A stretch of DNA of 64,000 nucleotides from Shinisaurus crocodilurus (taxonomy: Eukaryota > Chordata > Lepidosauria > Squamata > Shinisauridae). Within the stretch, counting starts at the first letter, position 1, and each line of letters begins with the position of its first letter. This document shows positions 1-9,718 of the stretch, in pieces. Made by a program: the position numbers and the translations under genes. Below the pieces are notes generated by a model. The model was not told the DNA's origin. It searched no databases and saw only the letters and a program-made list of their open reading frames with translations. The stretch is from assembly GCA_021292165.1 (NCBI GenBank), contig CM037880.1, positions 180,627,085-180,691,084 on the forward strand. The letters are read 5' to 3'.

Positions 1-580
1 TACTACTACTACTACTACTACTGTCGGTCTTTCCCAAAACTCATTGGCACATCTTTAAAAAACTAACTTTTCTTTTCTGGTCCTCTACTATACCCTTCCC
101 CTTCCGCCCCCAGTTAAGTCTCTGGAGATGAAAGCTTTATTAACATTTATACTTTGGGGAAACTAGAACAGTTTATGCTACAGATGTAACATTTAATCTA
201 TTAATTGTTTACATAAAAAAATCTTTTGATTGTTCAAAAAGGTTCCCATGATTAACTGGGCTGTACATTTATTTAAAATGTTTTAACTTGTATTAAAAAT
301 AAGTACTTACACAAAACTGGTGGCCATCACTGCATCTTGTTGAAGTGAATTCCACAGGTTAACTATGTGCTGCGTGAAGAAGGGGAAGGGGGTAGTAGAG
401 GACCAGGAAAAAAAGTTAATTTTTTTAAAAGTGTGCCAATGAGTTTTGGGTACAAGCTCTGTCAAGAATCTGATTTGCGATTCCCTTTCTCAGCTTGACC
501 TGGGAACCCTCTTCTCTTGACATAAGGCATAAGCAGATCTCCAGCCAAGAGAGAAAGAAAATATATCAGGAGGGAAAGAA
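1..580. other. Non-coding, AT-rich, nothing recognised
   Basis: Starts with a (TAC)n run (1-22). A short inverted similarity links 25-120 and 365-455: 'agttaa' and the CCTCTACTA / TAGTAGAGG parts face each other. This could be the two arms of an old MITE, but I cannot name it. No ORF with protein-like features. Confidence 0.5.
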
Positions 581-583
581 ATA

Positions 584-758
584 GATTTCATAGATTTCAT
601 AGATCATAGAGTTGGAAGGAGCCTACAAGGCTATCAAGTCCAACCCCCTGCTCAATGCAGGAAACTAGAGGAGGGGTCTCCCATCCAAGTAACAACCAGG
701 CCTGAGCCTGTTAGCTTTCCACGCTCAGACAAGCTGAGCTAGCATAAGCCACAGGCCT
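584..758 (-). mobile_element. 5S rRNA-derived SINE with CR1-like tail
   Basis: Read on the minus strand, the head carries the 5S rRNA internal promoter: GGAAAGCTAACAGG (A box, one base lost here), then GGCCTGGTTGTTACTTGG and ATGGGAGACC (C box). The tail, with GGGGGTTGGACT and CCTTGTAGGCTCCTTCCAACTC, is CR1 3'-end-like and ends in short CTATGA repeats. This is how a Pol III SINE mobilised by a CR1 LINE is built. The same insertion is at 35,567 in the duplicated block. Confidence 0.9.
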
Positions 759-766
759 GTGTGTAA

Positions 767-806
767 ATGACATAACAAAGTCAAGAATGACATAACAAAG
801 TCAAGA
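767..806. repeat. 20-bp tandem duplication next to the SINE
   Basis: ATGACATAACAAAGTCAAGA occurs twice head to tail directly beside the SINE end. It may be slippage or a remnant of the SINE insertion. Confidence 0.7.
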
Positions 807-807
807 A

Positions 808-1360
808 TCCAAATGATCAAAGGACTGCAAATTAATTTTAAAACCAAACCTCCATAAAATATCATAGGTTGTAGTAAATATCATTCTTCAGATTCAATGG
901 TGTGAACATATTATTCATGATCATTAGATGGAAACATCTACATGTATTCTCTTTGCAAGTAATTATTCAAAAGCTAAACAACAAGTCCAGTTATCTCCCA
1001 CAGTCTTGTAGATGTATTTCTATGGTAAACAGTACAAGAACCCAGCCAGTTGTGTATCATTCTCTACAGGCCAATTTATTTATTATTTTATTTAAATACA
1101 TTTATGAATCACAACCTCTGCCTAACAGGTGCCCGGGTGGCATACAATAAATATACCATTAAAAACTTCACATCATAAAATAAGCACAGGAGAAAACCTT
1201 AAAATTAAATTAAAGTACATTAAATTTAAAAATAATGTACTGACTATGCAATATATGATCAAATAAAACATAATTAATAGTCTATTGTCAGTGTCCCATT
1301 CATCTATGTGAACATTTGCCTAGGACAAGCACAAAGCTATTGATACCAGAAACACTGAAA
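808..1360. other. Non-coding, nothing recognised
   Basis: AT-rich sequence. Around 1,080-1,150 it resembles the AT-rich 3' tail of an old SINE or LINE, ending near CAATAAATATACC. Translations lack protein character. Confidence 0.4.
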
Positions 1361-1485
1361 CAGGGTTGGGGAACCTGTGCCCCTCCAGATCCTGTTGGAC
1401 TCCAAGTGCCATCAGCGTCAGACAGCATGGCTAATGGGAGCTGTAGCCTAGCAACATCTGGAGGGCCACAGGTTCCCCAGCCCTG
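1361..1485. mobile_element. hAT-like palindromic MITE
   Basis: The left end CAGGGTTGGGGAACCTGTG is mirrored by the right end CACAGGTTCCCCAGCCCTG, and the inner arms (CCTCCAGAT / ATCTGGAGG) also pair. It belongs to a family seen at least ten times in the window. Two other members here show 8-bp target duplications, typical of hAT elements. Second copy at 36,344. Confidence 0.8.
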
Positions 1486-1566
1486 CTAAAACAAGATTTT
1501 AGTAAACATTTCTTTATACAATTGTATATACACCACCTTTCATCTCTCAAAGAGTGGCCCTAATAT

Positions 1567-1616
1567 GTGTGTGTGTGTGTGTGTGTGTGTATACATGTGT
1601 ATACGTGCACACGTGT
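1567..1616. repeat. (TG)n microsatellite with degenerate TA/CG flank
   Basis: About a dozen TG units followed by TATACATGTGTATACGTGCACACGTGTATAC, which is partly self-complementary. Repeated at 36,550 in copy 2. Confidence 0.9.
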
Positions 1617-2203
1617 ATACAAACATTCATACAAAGACAAAGAGCATTAAAACATTCCAGCAGCAGAGGACATAGGAACATACTAACAGCAGAAAGTGAT
1701 GAAAACTAACTGAATGTTTGGCAAAATGACAATGTTTTCACCATTTGCCTAAAAACCTGAAGAGAAGGGGCCAAACTGGGGATGCACAACCTGGGTGCTA
1801 TCACCTAAAAGACTGTGCCCCACATCCCAGCCAAATACACCTCTGAAGTCAATGAGATGTGGAGCAAAGCATCAGATGATAATTGTAGTGGGCAGGTAGA
1901 TTCATAAGGGAAGACACAGTCCTTCAAATATCTGGTCCCAAGCTGTTTAGGGCTTTACAGGCACTTTCAACTCTGAGCCCAGAAACATATTGGACACCAG
2001 CACAGATGAGAGAGAACTACAGTCTGAAGCTGCATGCCTCAGACAGCATCCTGGCAGCATTTTCTGACAGCTGCAGTTTACAAACATTTTCCAAGGAACC
2101 TTGGACCAATTTTAGGCAACTTCTTCTCACCCAGCAGCCCCCTGACCCTTGGAGAGATTTTTTGGCTGTCACAAGTGGTTGCAGGAGAGGAGGGAATAGG
2201 AAG
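1617..2203. other. Non-coding, nothing recognised
   Basis: Moderately AT-rich. The stretch around 1,780-1,980 reads like an old LINE 3' region but I cannot assign a family. Confidence 0.3.
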
Positions 2204-2410
2204 GACAGGTTGCTTATCTGTAACTGTGGTTCTGAGAGTGGTCATTTCTGTAATCACACATATGGGCTCTGTGCCTGTGCAGAACATCATTTGGAAAATT
2301 CTACAGCAGAGTGATTTTTCTGAGAGCCATCTCTCCCTTGCCACTGTGTATGCCCATGGGCATGGCCCGCCATTCCCTCTCAGTTCCTTTTTGTCTGCTG
2401 CCATATTAAA
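2204..2410 (-). mobile_element. Solo left end of an old DIRS element
   Basis: Starts GACAGGTTGCTTATCTGTAA and then carries CACACATATGGGCTCTG, as in the left inverted repeat of DIRS-A at 22,642. The GGGCGGGA-type core is replaced by diverged sequence (CATGGCCCGCCATTCCCTCT). Only the ITR is left, with no internal region or ORF. It is much more diverged than DIRS-A, so it is an older relic. Duplicated at 37,187. Confidence 0.8.
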
Positions 2411-3200
2411 AACATTATCTGGCTCTTGAGATTGTCTCAGGTCTTTGGAGCTTGCTGATTCTTATGTTTCAGTTGCTTTGAAGCAAGCTTAATCCACATG
2501 TTTGGGACCAGTGGCAGAAACATGTTTAAAGTTGGTGCAGTCATATTTAACATTCCTATTGTTTCCAGGCAATATTTTGATCCCTATATTAGGTATAAAA
2601 TACCATGTTTCATAGCACACAGCTATCCTAAATGAGATTACCTGAAGAGACATAACTTTATGAAAATCTCAAAGCAATATTTGCTAATGTATTATTAATA
2701 TGCTCTAAGCTTGCTGCATATATTATAGAACTAAGCAAAAAACTACATTTTTATGCTTATCTACCAGTGATATATCATCTTAAGAGACGGTTCAGATGCT
2801 AAATCCAAATCATGGTTTGTTATGATGTATGAACAGCATCCAAGAAACCTGTGAGTGGCCAAAAAACCAGTATCTGAAACCTCACGGGTATCATGACTCA
2901 GGGTTCCAATTCCCCTCCTCAGGAGAAGAAGCTTCCATTATAGACCTCTCAGCCCAAAAGAGGATGTGACCAAGGAAGCACTTTCTCACCTCAGGGCCCT
3001 CAGCCCTAAAGGAGCCCATAGGACCAGCACCCTTGCATTGCCATCCTCAGATTCCAAGGGCTCCAGTTCTGAAGTCGCCCCCACACCCTAGTTGCCTCCA
3101 TGTCATTGCAATCAAAGGTTTCAAAAACAAGCACAGACCCATTAAGGGAGAAGGTGTCATGCAGTGTTTGGAAGATGTAGCAGCCTCTAGGAAGCCCACA
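2411..3200. other. Non-coding, nothing recognised
   Basis: AT-rich. A GGTTCAGATG / AAATCATGGTTTGTTATGATG segment near 2,789 and its inverted relatives at 3,325-3,390 (CAAACCATGGTTTG) look like the two ends of an old palindromic MITE of the 'AACCATGG' type. Confidence 0.4.
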
Positions 3201-3210
3201 TTTGGGCTTA

Positions 3211-3259
3211 ACTATCCCAAATGTGGTCTTCCACCCTGGAAGACCACATTTGGGATAGT
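3211..3259. repeat. Perfect 23-bp inverted repeat with 3-nt loop
   Basis: The arm at 3,211-3,233 (ACTATCCCAAATGTGGTCTT plus CCA) is exactly complementary to 3,237-3,259, separated by CCC. A nearby CCCACATTTGGG (3,195-3,206) shares the core. Kept unchanged at 38,194 in copy 2. It is probably a foldback core of a MITE. A hairpin RNA is possible, but nothing shows transcription. Confidence 0.9.
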
Positions 3260-3472
3260 ATCGGGAGACTTTCATGGAAGTTAGGAAAAGACAAGAAGCC
3301 ACACAAACAATAGTTTACTTTCCCACACAAATCATGGTTTGCACTAACTGTACTTTAGATTCCAAACCATGGTTTGATGTTACATCAGAACCAAGCCAAA
3401 GAGAAATTTGTACTGCAATGGATTGGTAAATCAAGATTAGAACTGTTTTGGAGCAAGAGCTCCTTAAAGTCT

Positions 3473-3640
3473 GACTGGGTTCATACAACACGATAAGCCA
3501 TGGTGGCTTATAAGCCATGCTTGTTTCAGAGTGGCTTGTCATGTCATGGTTAACAAACCATGTTGTTGGGTTCAGACAACATGACAAGCCTCTCTGAAAC
3601 AAGCATGGATAATAAACCACCATGTTGTGTGAACCCAGTC
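3473..3640. mobile_element. Palindromic MITE with GACTGGGTTCA ends
   Basis: Begins GACTGGGTTCATACAACA and ends TGTTGTGTGAACCCAGTC, its reverse complement with a few changes. Inside are inverted CATGCTTGTTTCAGAG / CTCTGAAACAAGCATG arms and a central GGGTTCAGACAACATG. The same termini occur at 61,983-62,302. The family is not named from memory. Second copy at 38,456. Confidence 0.85.
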
Positions 3641-3721
3641 CCTCTCTCTCTCAAACACCCCCCCCCCCCATAACACTTCAATGTTTTTTCTCCTTCAGAA
3701 ACAGAAAACTACATTCTAAAG

Positions 3722-3856
3722 AGCAGTTCTCAAACTTGGGACCCCACATGCTGTTGGCTTACAACTTGTATCATTCCCAGCCAGCATGGCCAATGGTCAG
3801 GGATGATGGGAGTTGTAATCTAATAACATTTTGAGACCCAAGGTTGGGAAACACTG
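3722..3856. mobile_element. hAT-like palindromic MITE with 8-bp TSD
   Basis: Ends run AGCAGTTCTCAAACTTGGG and CCCAAGGTTGGGAAACACTG. It is flanked by TTCTAAAG on both sides (3,714-3,721 and 3,857-3,864), an 8-bp target duplication as made by hAT transposases. The inner arms carry the GACTACAACTCCCA-type sequence shared by the whole family. Copied at about 38,701-38,835. Confidence 0.85.
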
Positions 3857-3904
3857 TTCTAAAGGAAAACATCTTGAAATATAACTTGGAGAAGAGTACT
3901 AATA

Positions 3905-4015
3905 GACATTGCTGTAAACCGCCAGAGAGCTTCAGCTATTGGGCGGCATAGACATGAAATAAATAATAATGATGCTGATGATAATAATAGTAGTAGTAAT
4001 AGCAGCAGCAGCAGC

Positions 4016-4054
<39 letters not shown>

Positions 4055-4060
4055 TTTATA
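3905..4060. repeat. Retroposon 3' tail and (AAT)n/(AGC)n microsatellite
   Basis: TGTAAACCGCCAGAGAGCTT ... GGGCGGCATAGACATGAAATAA is a degenerate LINE or SINE 3' end of a type common in reptiles. It runs into a compound AAT/TAG/CAG repeat (3,960-4,056). The reverse of the same tail is seen near 31,395. The family is not assigned. Confidence 0.6.
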
Positions 4061-6031
4061 TTTTAGTATTGTCATTTTATATGTTTATCCAAAGTGAAAT
4101 TTACCACTTAAAAATGCTAAATTTTAAAAATTGGAATCATTCTCAGGAATTAATATTAAAACAGAACATACTACACAAAAACACACACATACATTCTTGC
4201 ACAGGTACCTGGATTCAGACTTTTAAGAACCTTCCTAGTGGTATCTTTCTGCTTAAGCATATTGAAGATACAAGGACTAAATCAGCCTTAATTAAGATTT
4301 TTCTCAGATTTACATCCCATTGCTTTTGTAGAGTTCATAGTATCTATTCTACTTTCATCATCACACTCTTTGAACTTAGGCCAGCAACACCTCACAAAGT
4401 AAAAACACTGTCAACACTTTCTAAGGGTTTGATAGACTAGCTGCAATCTCTGTGCAACACAACTCAGGTAAAGAAATAATGAGAGAGTTCATAATTCAGG
4501 TCAAGTAGTAATTAGCAAGGTTTGTTCACATATTAATAATGAGATATATAAGAGCTAGTAGTTTTGAAGGCACAGGGTAATGTACACTATTTTCCAAAGT
4601 AGGGCAAGTACTCTGTGCCATTACAATTTACCAGTATATGTTAGAAAGGAAAAAAAGCAGTGCAGCTGGTGACCTAACAATTTGGCAGCATGCTTTAACC
4701 ATCAACGATGATCGATGCCTCAATTAGACCAAATTCTTCTGCCTTCTTTGCCCCTCATTTCCATCTTTAAAGTATCAAGAAATGAACACATACAGAATTG
4801 TCTGGTATACTCATTAGTATTGTTTTCATTTTATACAGGACAGGTTACCCCCCTCCCCATGCAGGATGATACAGTCAATTTAGTAGAATGCATTTTATTT
4901 CTGTTAAAGGGAGTAAAACCAGATTTTACACCTACTATGTCTACTGTGATTGGAAGAAGGTTGGGTGTCAAAACCTGTCCTGTAATAATTCCGATACCAA
5001 TAGCTTTGCGTGGGCAGAGTATGCAGCAATAGTCTGCAACCTGTTAGCAGCAGCACTTTAGCATCGAGTCTACTTCAGCAAGCTACAAATGGAACTGTTA
5101 AAAACAATCAACAATTAGGAAAAAAAAAAAACCAAAGCCTGCGTCAATGCAAAGTTCAACCACAAGAAACTATTGATTTATGTGTTCTCAAATTAAGTTT
5201 TGCATCTTCAGATGTTACTAGATTAAAGGACAATGTGTAGGTAATCATGCCAGAAGCTTGGGTTAACTTTTTCATTCTTGTTTAAAACCACAAGTATAGC
5301 AATGAGCAAGCACAAGTTTCACTGCCCTGTTCATAATGCAGTGTGTGTGGAACTTGCAACCAGCAATAGGGCACAGCACAAATGGACTTTCTGTCACTAT
5401 GCTGCTGGGGTTGGAAAAACAGAACACTTTCCTGAGGAAGAAGAATCTATAAGAAATAAGGAAAACTGGCTTAACCTTATTTCCTTGTCTAGGATAGCAC
5501 GTAATCTGCATAGTTGAACTATGTGGGGTGGAGCTTAGTCTCACAGTCCTCACAAAGTTGAATAGCTAGCATGAACTGCCTTGCAGCATAATTGCAAAAC
5601 TCACTTGTCAGGGAGTATCGAGCGAGAGTATATCAATAAAAAAGAGCAACCTGCATTTCTGGTGGCGTTAGATTTTACATCAACAGTTTGATGACACAAT
5701 AACCTAGATAGACATTTACTGTAAATATTTAATAGAAAATGAAATTGAAAATGGTTAAGCTATTTTTACTTATTAAAAAACAGAACTAAATCTATAAACA
5801 ATTCCATAGTTACACTTCTGGAAATATCTTTAGGATTCCATTATAATTCTGATTCAAGGTATGATTTTTACTACCACTGTAAAATAGTCAACTTAATACT
5901 CCTCTCCTTACTTTCTATATACACAAATATATACTATAGGAACAGAGAGATTTGTACACTAGCTTTATTTACACAAGAATACAAAAATGCTTCATGAGAT
6001 CGGATTTTTATAAGAGAAGTACTCATTATCC
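4061..6031. other. Non-coding, ~2 kb, no repeat recognised
   Basis: AT-rich. The open stretch at 4,838-5,030 sits after an acceptor-like TTTTATACAG and reads VTPLPMQDDTV then PDFTPTMSTVIGRRLG. It then hits stops, and another frame is open to 5,240. It could be a decayed transposase or pseudogene piece. No motif is decisive, so I leave it unassigned. The same sequence is in copy 2 at 39,817-40,219. Confidence 0.4.
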
Positions 6032-6205
6032 ATAGATTTTCATAGATCATAGAGTTGGAAGGAGCCTACAAGGCTATAGAGTCCAACCCCCTGCTCAATG
6101 CAGGAAACTAGAGGAGAGGTCTCCCATCCAAGTAATAACTAGGCTTGACCCTGCTTAGCTTTCCACGCTCAGACAAGCTGAGCCAGCATAAGCCACAGGC
6201 CTGAC
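6032..6205 (-). mobile_element. 5S rRNA-derived SINE with CR1-like tail
   Basis: Full-length minus-strand copy. The head has AAAGCTAAGCAGGGTCAAGC and ACTTGGATGGGAGACC (5S A and C boxes). The tail GGGGGTTGGACTC..CCTTCCAACTC is followed by CTATGATCTATGAAAATC. Repeated at 41,010 in copy 2. Confidence 0.92.
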
Positions 6206-6782
6206 CTACCGGTAGTTCAAATTTAGATCCTACTTTGAAGATATTTAGTAGATAGCTTCAAGATAACAAACAGAATTACATTCATATTTTAAAATTAATT
6301 ATGTGCCATTTATTTCAATTTTTGAAGAAAAAAGCATGAACATTGATTAAATAAATGTACACATAAAATTGTAAAGGAGACACAGATTTGCACGACCTCT
6401 AAATATACAGAGGAAATCTATGGCGAAAGGAGAGAAAGAAAGGTGCACTGCAAGTTGTATCACATTGGCCCCAGAAAATTGCCCATTACTTGCAGATCCA
6501 GAAGATGGTTGTGTTGAATCAAAAGAAACAGTCACAATTATAAAACTTTTTACGCAAGCAAGGGAAAGAAAACACCACAAGTTATTTCTTCTTGTTCTTA
6601 ATAGTAGAAAGGGAAGTACCTCAGGCTGGCCACTATTTCAGACAATTAATAAAATAGTAACAAGAAATCAACTGGCAGGAAAAATGCCACCTTTTAGAAA
6701 GATGATTCTCTCAAGCAAATGAATATACATTACAAGGATAGGAAACAGCATGAAAACCCACCAAAGGTGCCCAAAGTGAGCC

Positions 6783-6834
<52 letters not shown>

Positions 6835-8700
6835 AGGAGAGAGAGAAGCTTAAAGAGCAATAACCATCTCTAATCCAACTCCATGGAGTTTGCTCAATAG
6901 ATAAGACCCACACTTGTATTTGTATGGACAGCCTTTTTGTAGACCAGGCTGTAAAAATATTTAGGGCCAAATTATTAGTCAGAACTAGTACACATGAAAA
7001 ACTCTAAGCAAAAGTGCATTGAGAGAATAAGACTGACTGAATCCTTCTCTAAAACCAGAGAATGCTGTCCAACCAGATTCAGTATAACAACATTTCTCTC
7101 GCCCCACCCAGAGTAGCAAACAGTAACAATTACAGACAAGAGCCACAACCCTGAAACTAGGATGCAAGGCCATTTTGCAATCAGAGAACGGGAAATGTAG
7201 CATAAATAAATAAATTTCTGAGCAGTATAAATATGAACTGTATTCACAATCCATATTACCTGAGCATGTTTGTAAATGAAAATAAAATGGGAGGGAAACT
7301 CTCAAGAGATGGTGAATTCAATTCCCCCCTTGTCTGGTGATTACATTCCTGAGAGGTGCATTCCCTGTCCTTTCCCCCCACTTGTGCAATGGGCAGGATT
7401 AGCATTCAAGCCATCTTTTTAAAAAGAGAAGAGAATCTGGAGCCATTAATCCCCACATATGACTGTTAGAAACAATACAAGAAGATGTCCCTCCTAAAGG
7501 AATCTATAGGGCTGGAAAATATGGACAGGTGTATAAGAAAGTTAATAATTGAGGCAACTTACTGCAGTGCGAGCTCCATTCATTTCAATTACTGCGTTAT
7601 CAGTGAAAATGCTGACTATTTTATCTGTCATCTCTGTATGTGGCACTTTGCAAAATAACATAAGCACACGTATACACACAGGGCCCCTGTCCATGGAACA
7701 TATAAATAAGGCTACATTGAATGTACTCCCATCCCAATTTTCGGGTCAAAACAGGTCAGTGGGGTCTGAGAAATTTCTTTTGGAAAAAGCTTAATTGTGA
7801 GAATATTCACCTTTTTAAAAACTAGGTTGCTGCCCTTTATCTGTGTTTCTCTACCACTTTTTTTTTAAAGGGGGATCTAGTTACTGCTTCTTTCTCTTAG
7901 ATGAGTCACAGAAGAGTTTCAGCCAATTGGAGAATCTCATCATGATGTTATGTATCATGATGAGAATCCCCATGGCTATTGCACAAAGTCACTGAAGGAC
8001 AATGAAGCTAGTTGAAAGTGAGGGCAGTGCTTCTTGGATTAGTCACATGGGCAATCCCACATGAATGGGACAATGTCACCATGCTCTGTAGCAATCAGAC
8101 AATGTCACTCAGGGCAAACAAATTCTATTCAGAGTAAGGGCAACACTTCCCATACAGATTAACACTTTGACACTTTCACCAAGAAAATGCCCAAAGGATG
8201 GGGCACTGTTCAATATTGGGGAAAACATTCATGAAGAACAGCAAGTACTTTTGGCTCAGCCCTACTTAATCTGCATCTCAACAGCTGAGGAAACAAAGAG
8301 AGGACAGGATATATTTGAGCAAATGCAGTTACATATTCTTCGTTTAACTTCAGTTAGGGATAAGAGGGCATAAACATTAGTCAAACAGTGCACCTGCATC
8401 TGACACTACTGAGTTATCCATCTTTGTATTTGACCAGTAACTTATAGAATTGTGTTTTTGGCTTACAAAAGGTGGTTGAAAAGGGAACTTTTGGACTATT
8501 AAATTAAATATGAATATTGGTTTTGAAAAAACCATAGTTGTTTTCAGATGATATATATGCCGGTGTTATCTTAGAAGCAGCATTCCTCTTCTCTCACAAA
8601 CAGAAAGGTATGCCTCTAAGACAGAGAGTCAGTTCATAAATAACAATAAGCCAGAATTCTAATGAATTTGGAATGAGTGAACGTGCTGATACATGCTGCC
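6206..8700. other. Non-coding, ~2.5 kb; source of a templated insertion
   Basis: Mostly unassigned AT-rich sequence. 7,261-7,332 matches 48,452-48,523 in inverted orientation with no difference that I can see. A small hairpin with ATCTCATCATGAT / ATCATGATGAGAAT arms lies at 7,933-7,967. No host exon could be supported. Confidence 0.5.
6784..6846. repeat. (CA)n(GA)n microsatellite
   Basis: About 18 CA units run directly into GA units. The same locus in copy 2 (41,780-41,834) has a different number of both, so this is a length-variable site. Confidence 0.95.
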
Positions 8701-8897
8701 TGATTGCTCCACTTGGCTCTTCCTGCCAGTGGGAGTGGTTAAACAAACCAGGAAACAAGAACATACTCCTGGCTTATGGTTCTGTCTCGTTAGAAAAGCA
8801 GCAAGATCCTGGTTCAGCTGTAACACTGAACAAACCATGAACCGCATTTTCCTGCTTTGTTTAGCTGCTTCGACAGGCAGAAGGAGCCAAGAGGGAA
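8700..8897. mobile_element. Palindromic MITE
   Basis: CTTGGCTCTTCCTGCCAGTG ... TTAAACAAACCAGGAAACAAG is mirrored by TCCTGCTTTGTTTAGCTGC ... CAGGCAGAAGGAGCCAAG. Its foldback nature explains the long mirrored ORFs on both strands. Related sequence occurs at 58,812-58,990 and, through the duplication, at 43,697-43,894. Confidence 0.75.
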
Positions 8898-9002
8898 TGA
8901 TCAGATAGTATGTAACACCACGCTTGCTCATTTCATATTTGTCATTACACGCAAACGCAGTTGTGCCACCTGCAGTTATTCAGGTCTTATAGTGAAAATA
9001 TA

Positions 9003-9102
9003 NNNNNNNNNNNNNNNNNNNNNNNNNNNNNNNNNNNNNNNNNNNNNNNNNNNNNNNNNNNNNNNNNNNNNNNNNNNNNNNNNNNNNNNNNNNNNNNNNN
9101 NN
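9003..9102. other. Assembly gap (100 N)
   Basis: Exactly 100 N, the usual size for a gap of unknown length. It joins the end of copy 1 of the 9-kb block to the interior of a DIRS gag, so the junction is not continuous sequence and everything across it is of unproven linkage. Confidence 1.
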
Positions 9103-9179
9103 ATGAGGCCGACGGTTTCCACCCCGATATTGTCCGGATGGTTGGCAATATGATGATGGGTATGGAAACCGAGACCAGC

Positions 9180-9628
9180 GGTTTAAATTGTTGTGATGGG
9201 GGTTGACGGACGATCCCCATCTTTTTGGCCATCGCTAAGGCCTTTTGAGCGAGTCAAGGGAGTCATCTGTGGTGGCGTTGAACAACCCCCTCTCCATCAA
9301 ATGGAAGGTCTTCGATCTTCGCTCTATCATCGGGAGTCAAGTTGGTAGAGCGAAGCCAGGCGTGCCTCCTCAGTGCCACGGACCCGATCATCAACCTGGC
9401 GTGGCTGTCGACCTGGTGGCGGGCAGTGTTCATCTGCAAGGCCCCGATGCTGGTTGCCTCCTTGATGTACTGCGCCGCTTGGTCTCTTTTGTCATCTGGC
9501 AGATAATCACAGAGGTCTCCCAGCTTCTCTGTGATAAACATCTGGTATCTAGCTAATAACGCCTCATAGTTAGATACCTTGAGGCCGAGGGAAGACGAAG
9601 AGTAGATCCTACGGCCGTAGGAGTCTAG
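9180..9628 (-). pseudogene. DIRS-B gag, C-terminal part
   Basis: Continuation of gag beyond the CR1. It reads LDSYGRRIYSSSSLGLKVSN, then FITEKLGDLCDYLPDDKRDQ, SVALRRHAWLRSTNL and DLPFDGEG. This lines up with DACARRVYSSS, FLTEKLGNLCEDLSEEKRQ, SVALRRHAWLRSTLL and NLPFDGEG in DIRS-A. The frame is lost just after EGVVQRHHR, and the end is damaged before the gap. Together with 13,890-14,777 it reconstructs one gag locus split by an insertion. I describe the split only. Confidence 0.85.
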
Positions 9629-9718
9629 TCATAGAATCATAGAATCATAGAAAAGTAGAGTTGGAAGGGGCCTACAAGGCCATCGAGTCCAACCCCCTGC
9701 TCAATGCAGGAATCCAGG

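Larger units (their letters stand above)
1..9002. repeat. Copy 1 of a ~9-kb near-identical direct duplication
   Basis: This block matches 34,978-43,999 in the same orientation almost base for base. It begins in a (TAC)n run and ends at the N gap. The offset drifts from 34,983 to 34,979, 34,978, 34,993 and 34,997 along the block, so small indels exist, clustered around 6.6-7.6 kb and in simple repeats. SINEs, MITEs and the DIRS end fragment are shared at the same relative places, so copying happened after those insertions. Because copy 1 stops exactly at a 100-N gap, an unmerged haplotype or contig overlap is as likely as a real segmental duplication. Confidence 0.95.

Noticed and set aside
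4838..5240. Possible host exon or transposase piece after an acceptor-like TTTTATACAG
   Set aside because: Two open stretches in different frames, no decisive motif, no donor site or neighbouring exon. Not enough to call a gene.
6420..6722. ORF MAKGEKERCT.. on the plus strand
   Set aside because: No recognisable domain, sits in AT-rich repeat-bearing DNA, and the frame is broken after about 80 codons in copy 2. Treated as chance.
9263..9541. Independent small gene MFITEKLGDL..
   Set aside because: It aligns with the C-terminal region of DIRS-A gag and continues the gag fragment interrupted at 13,890.
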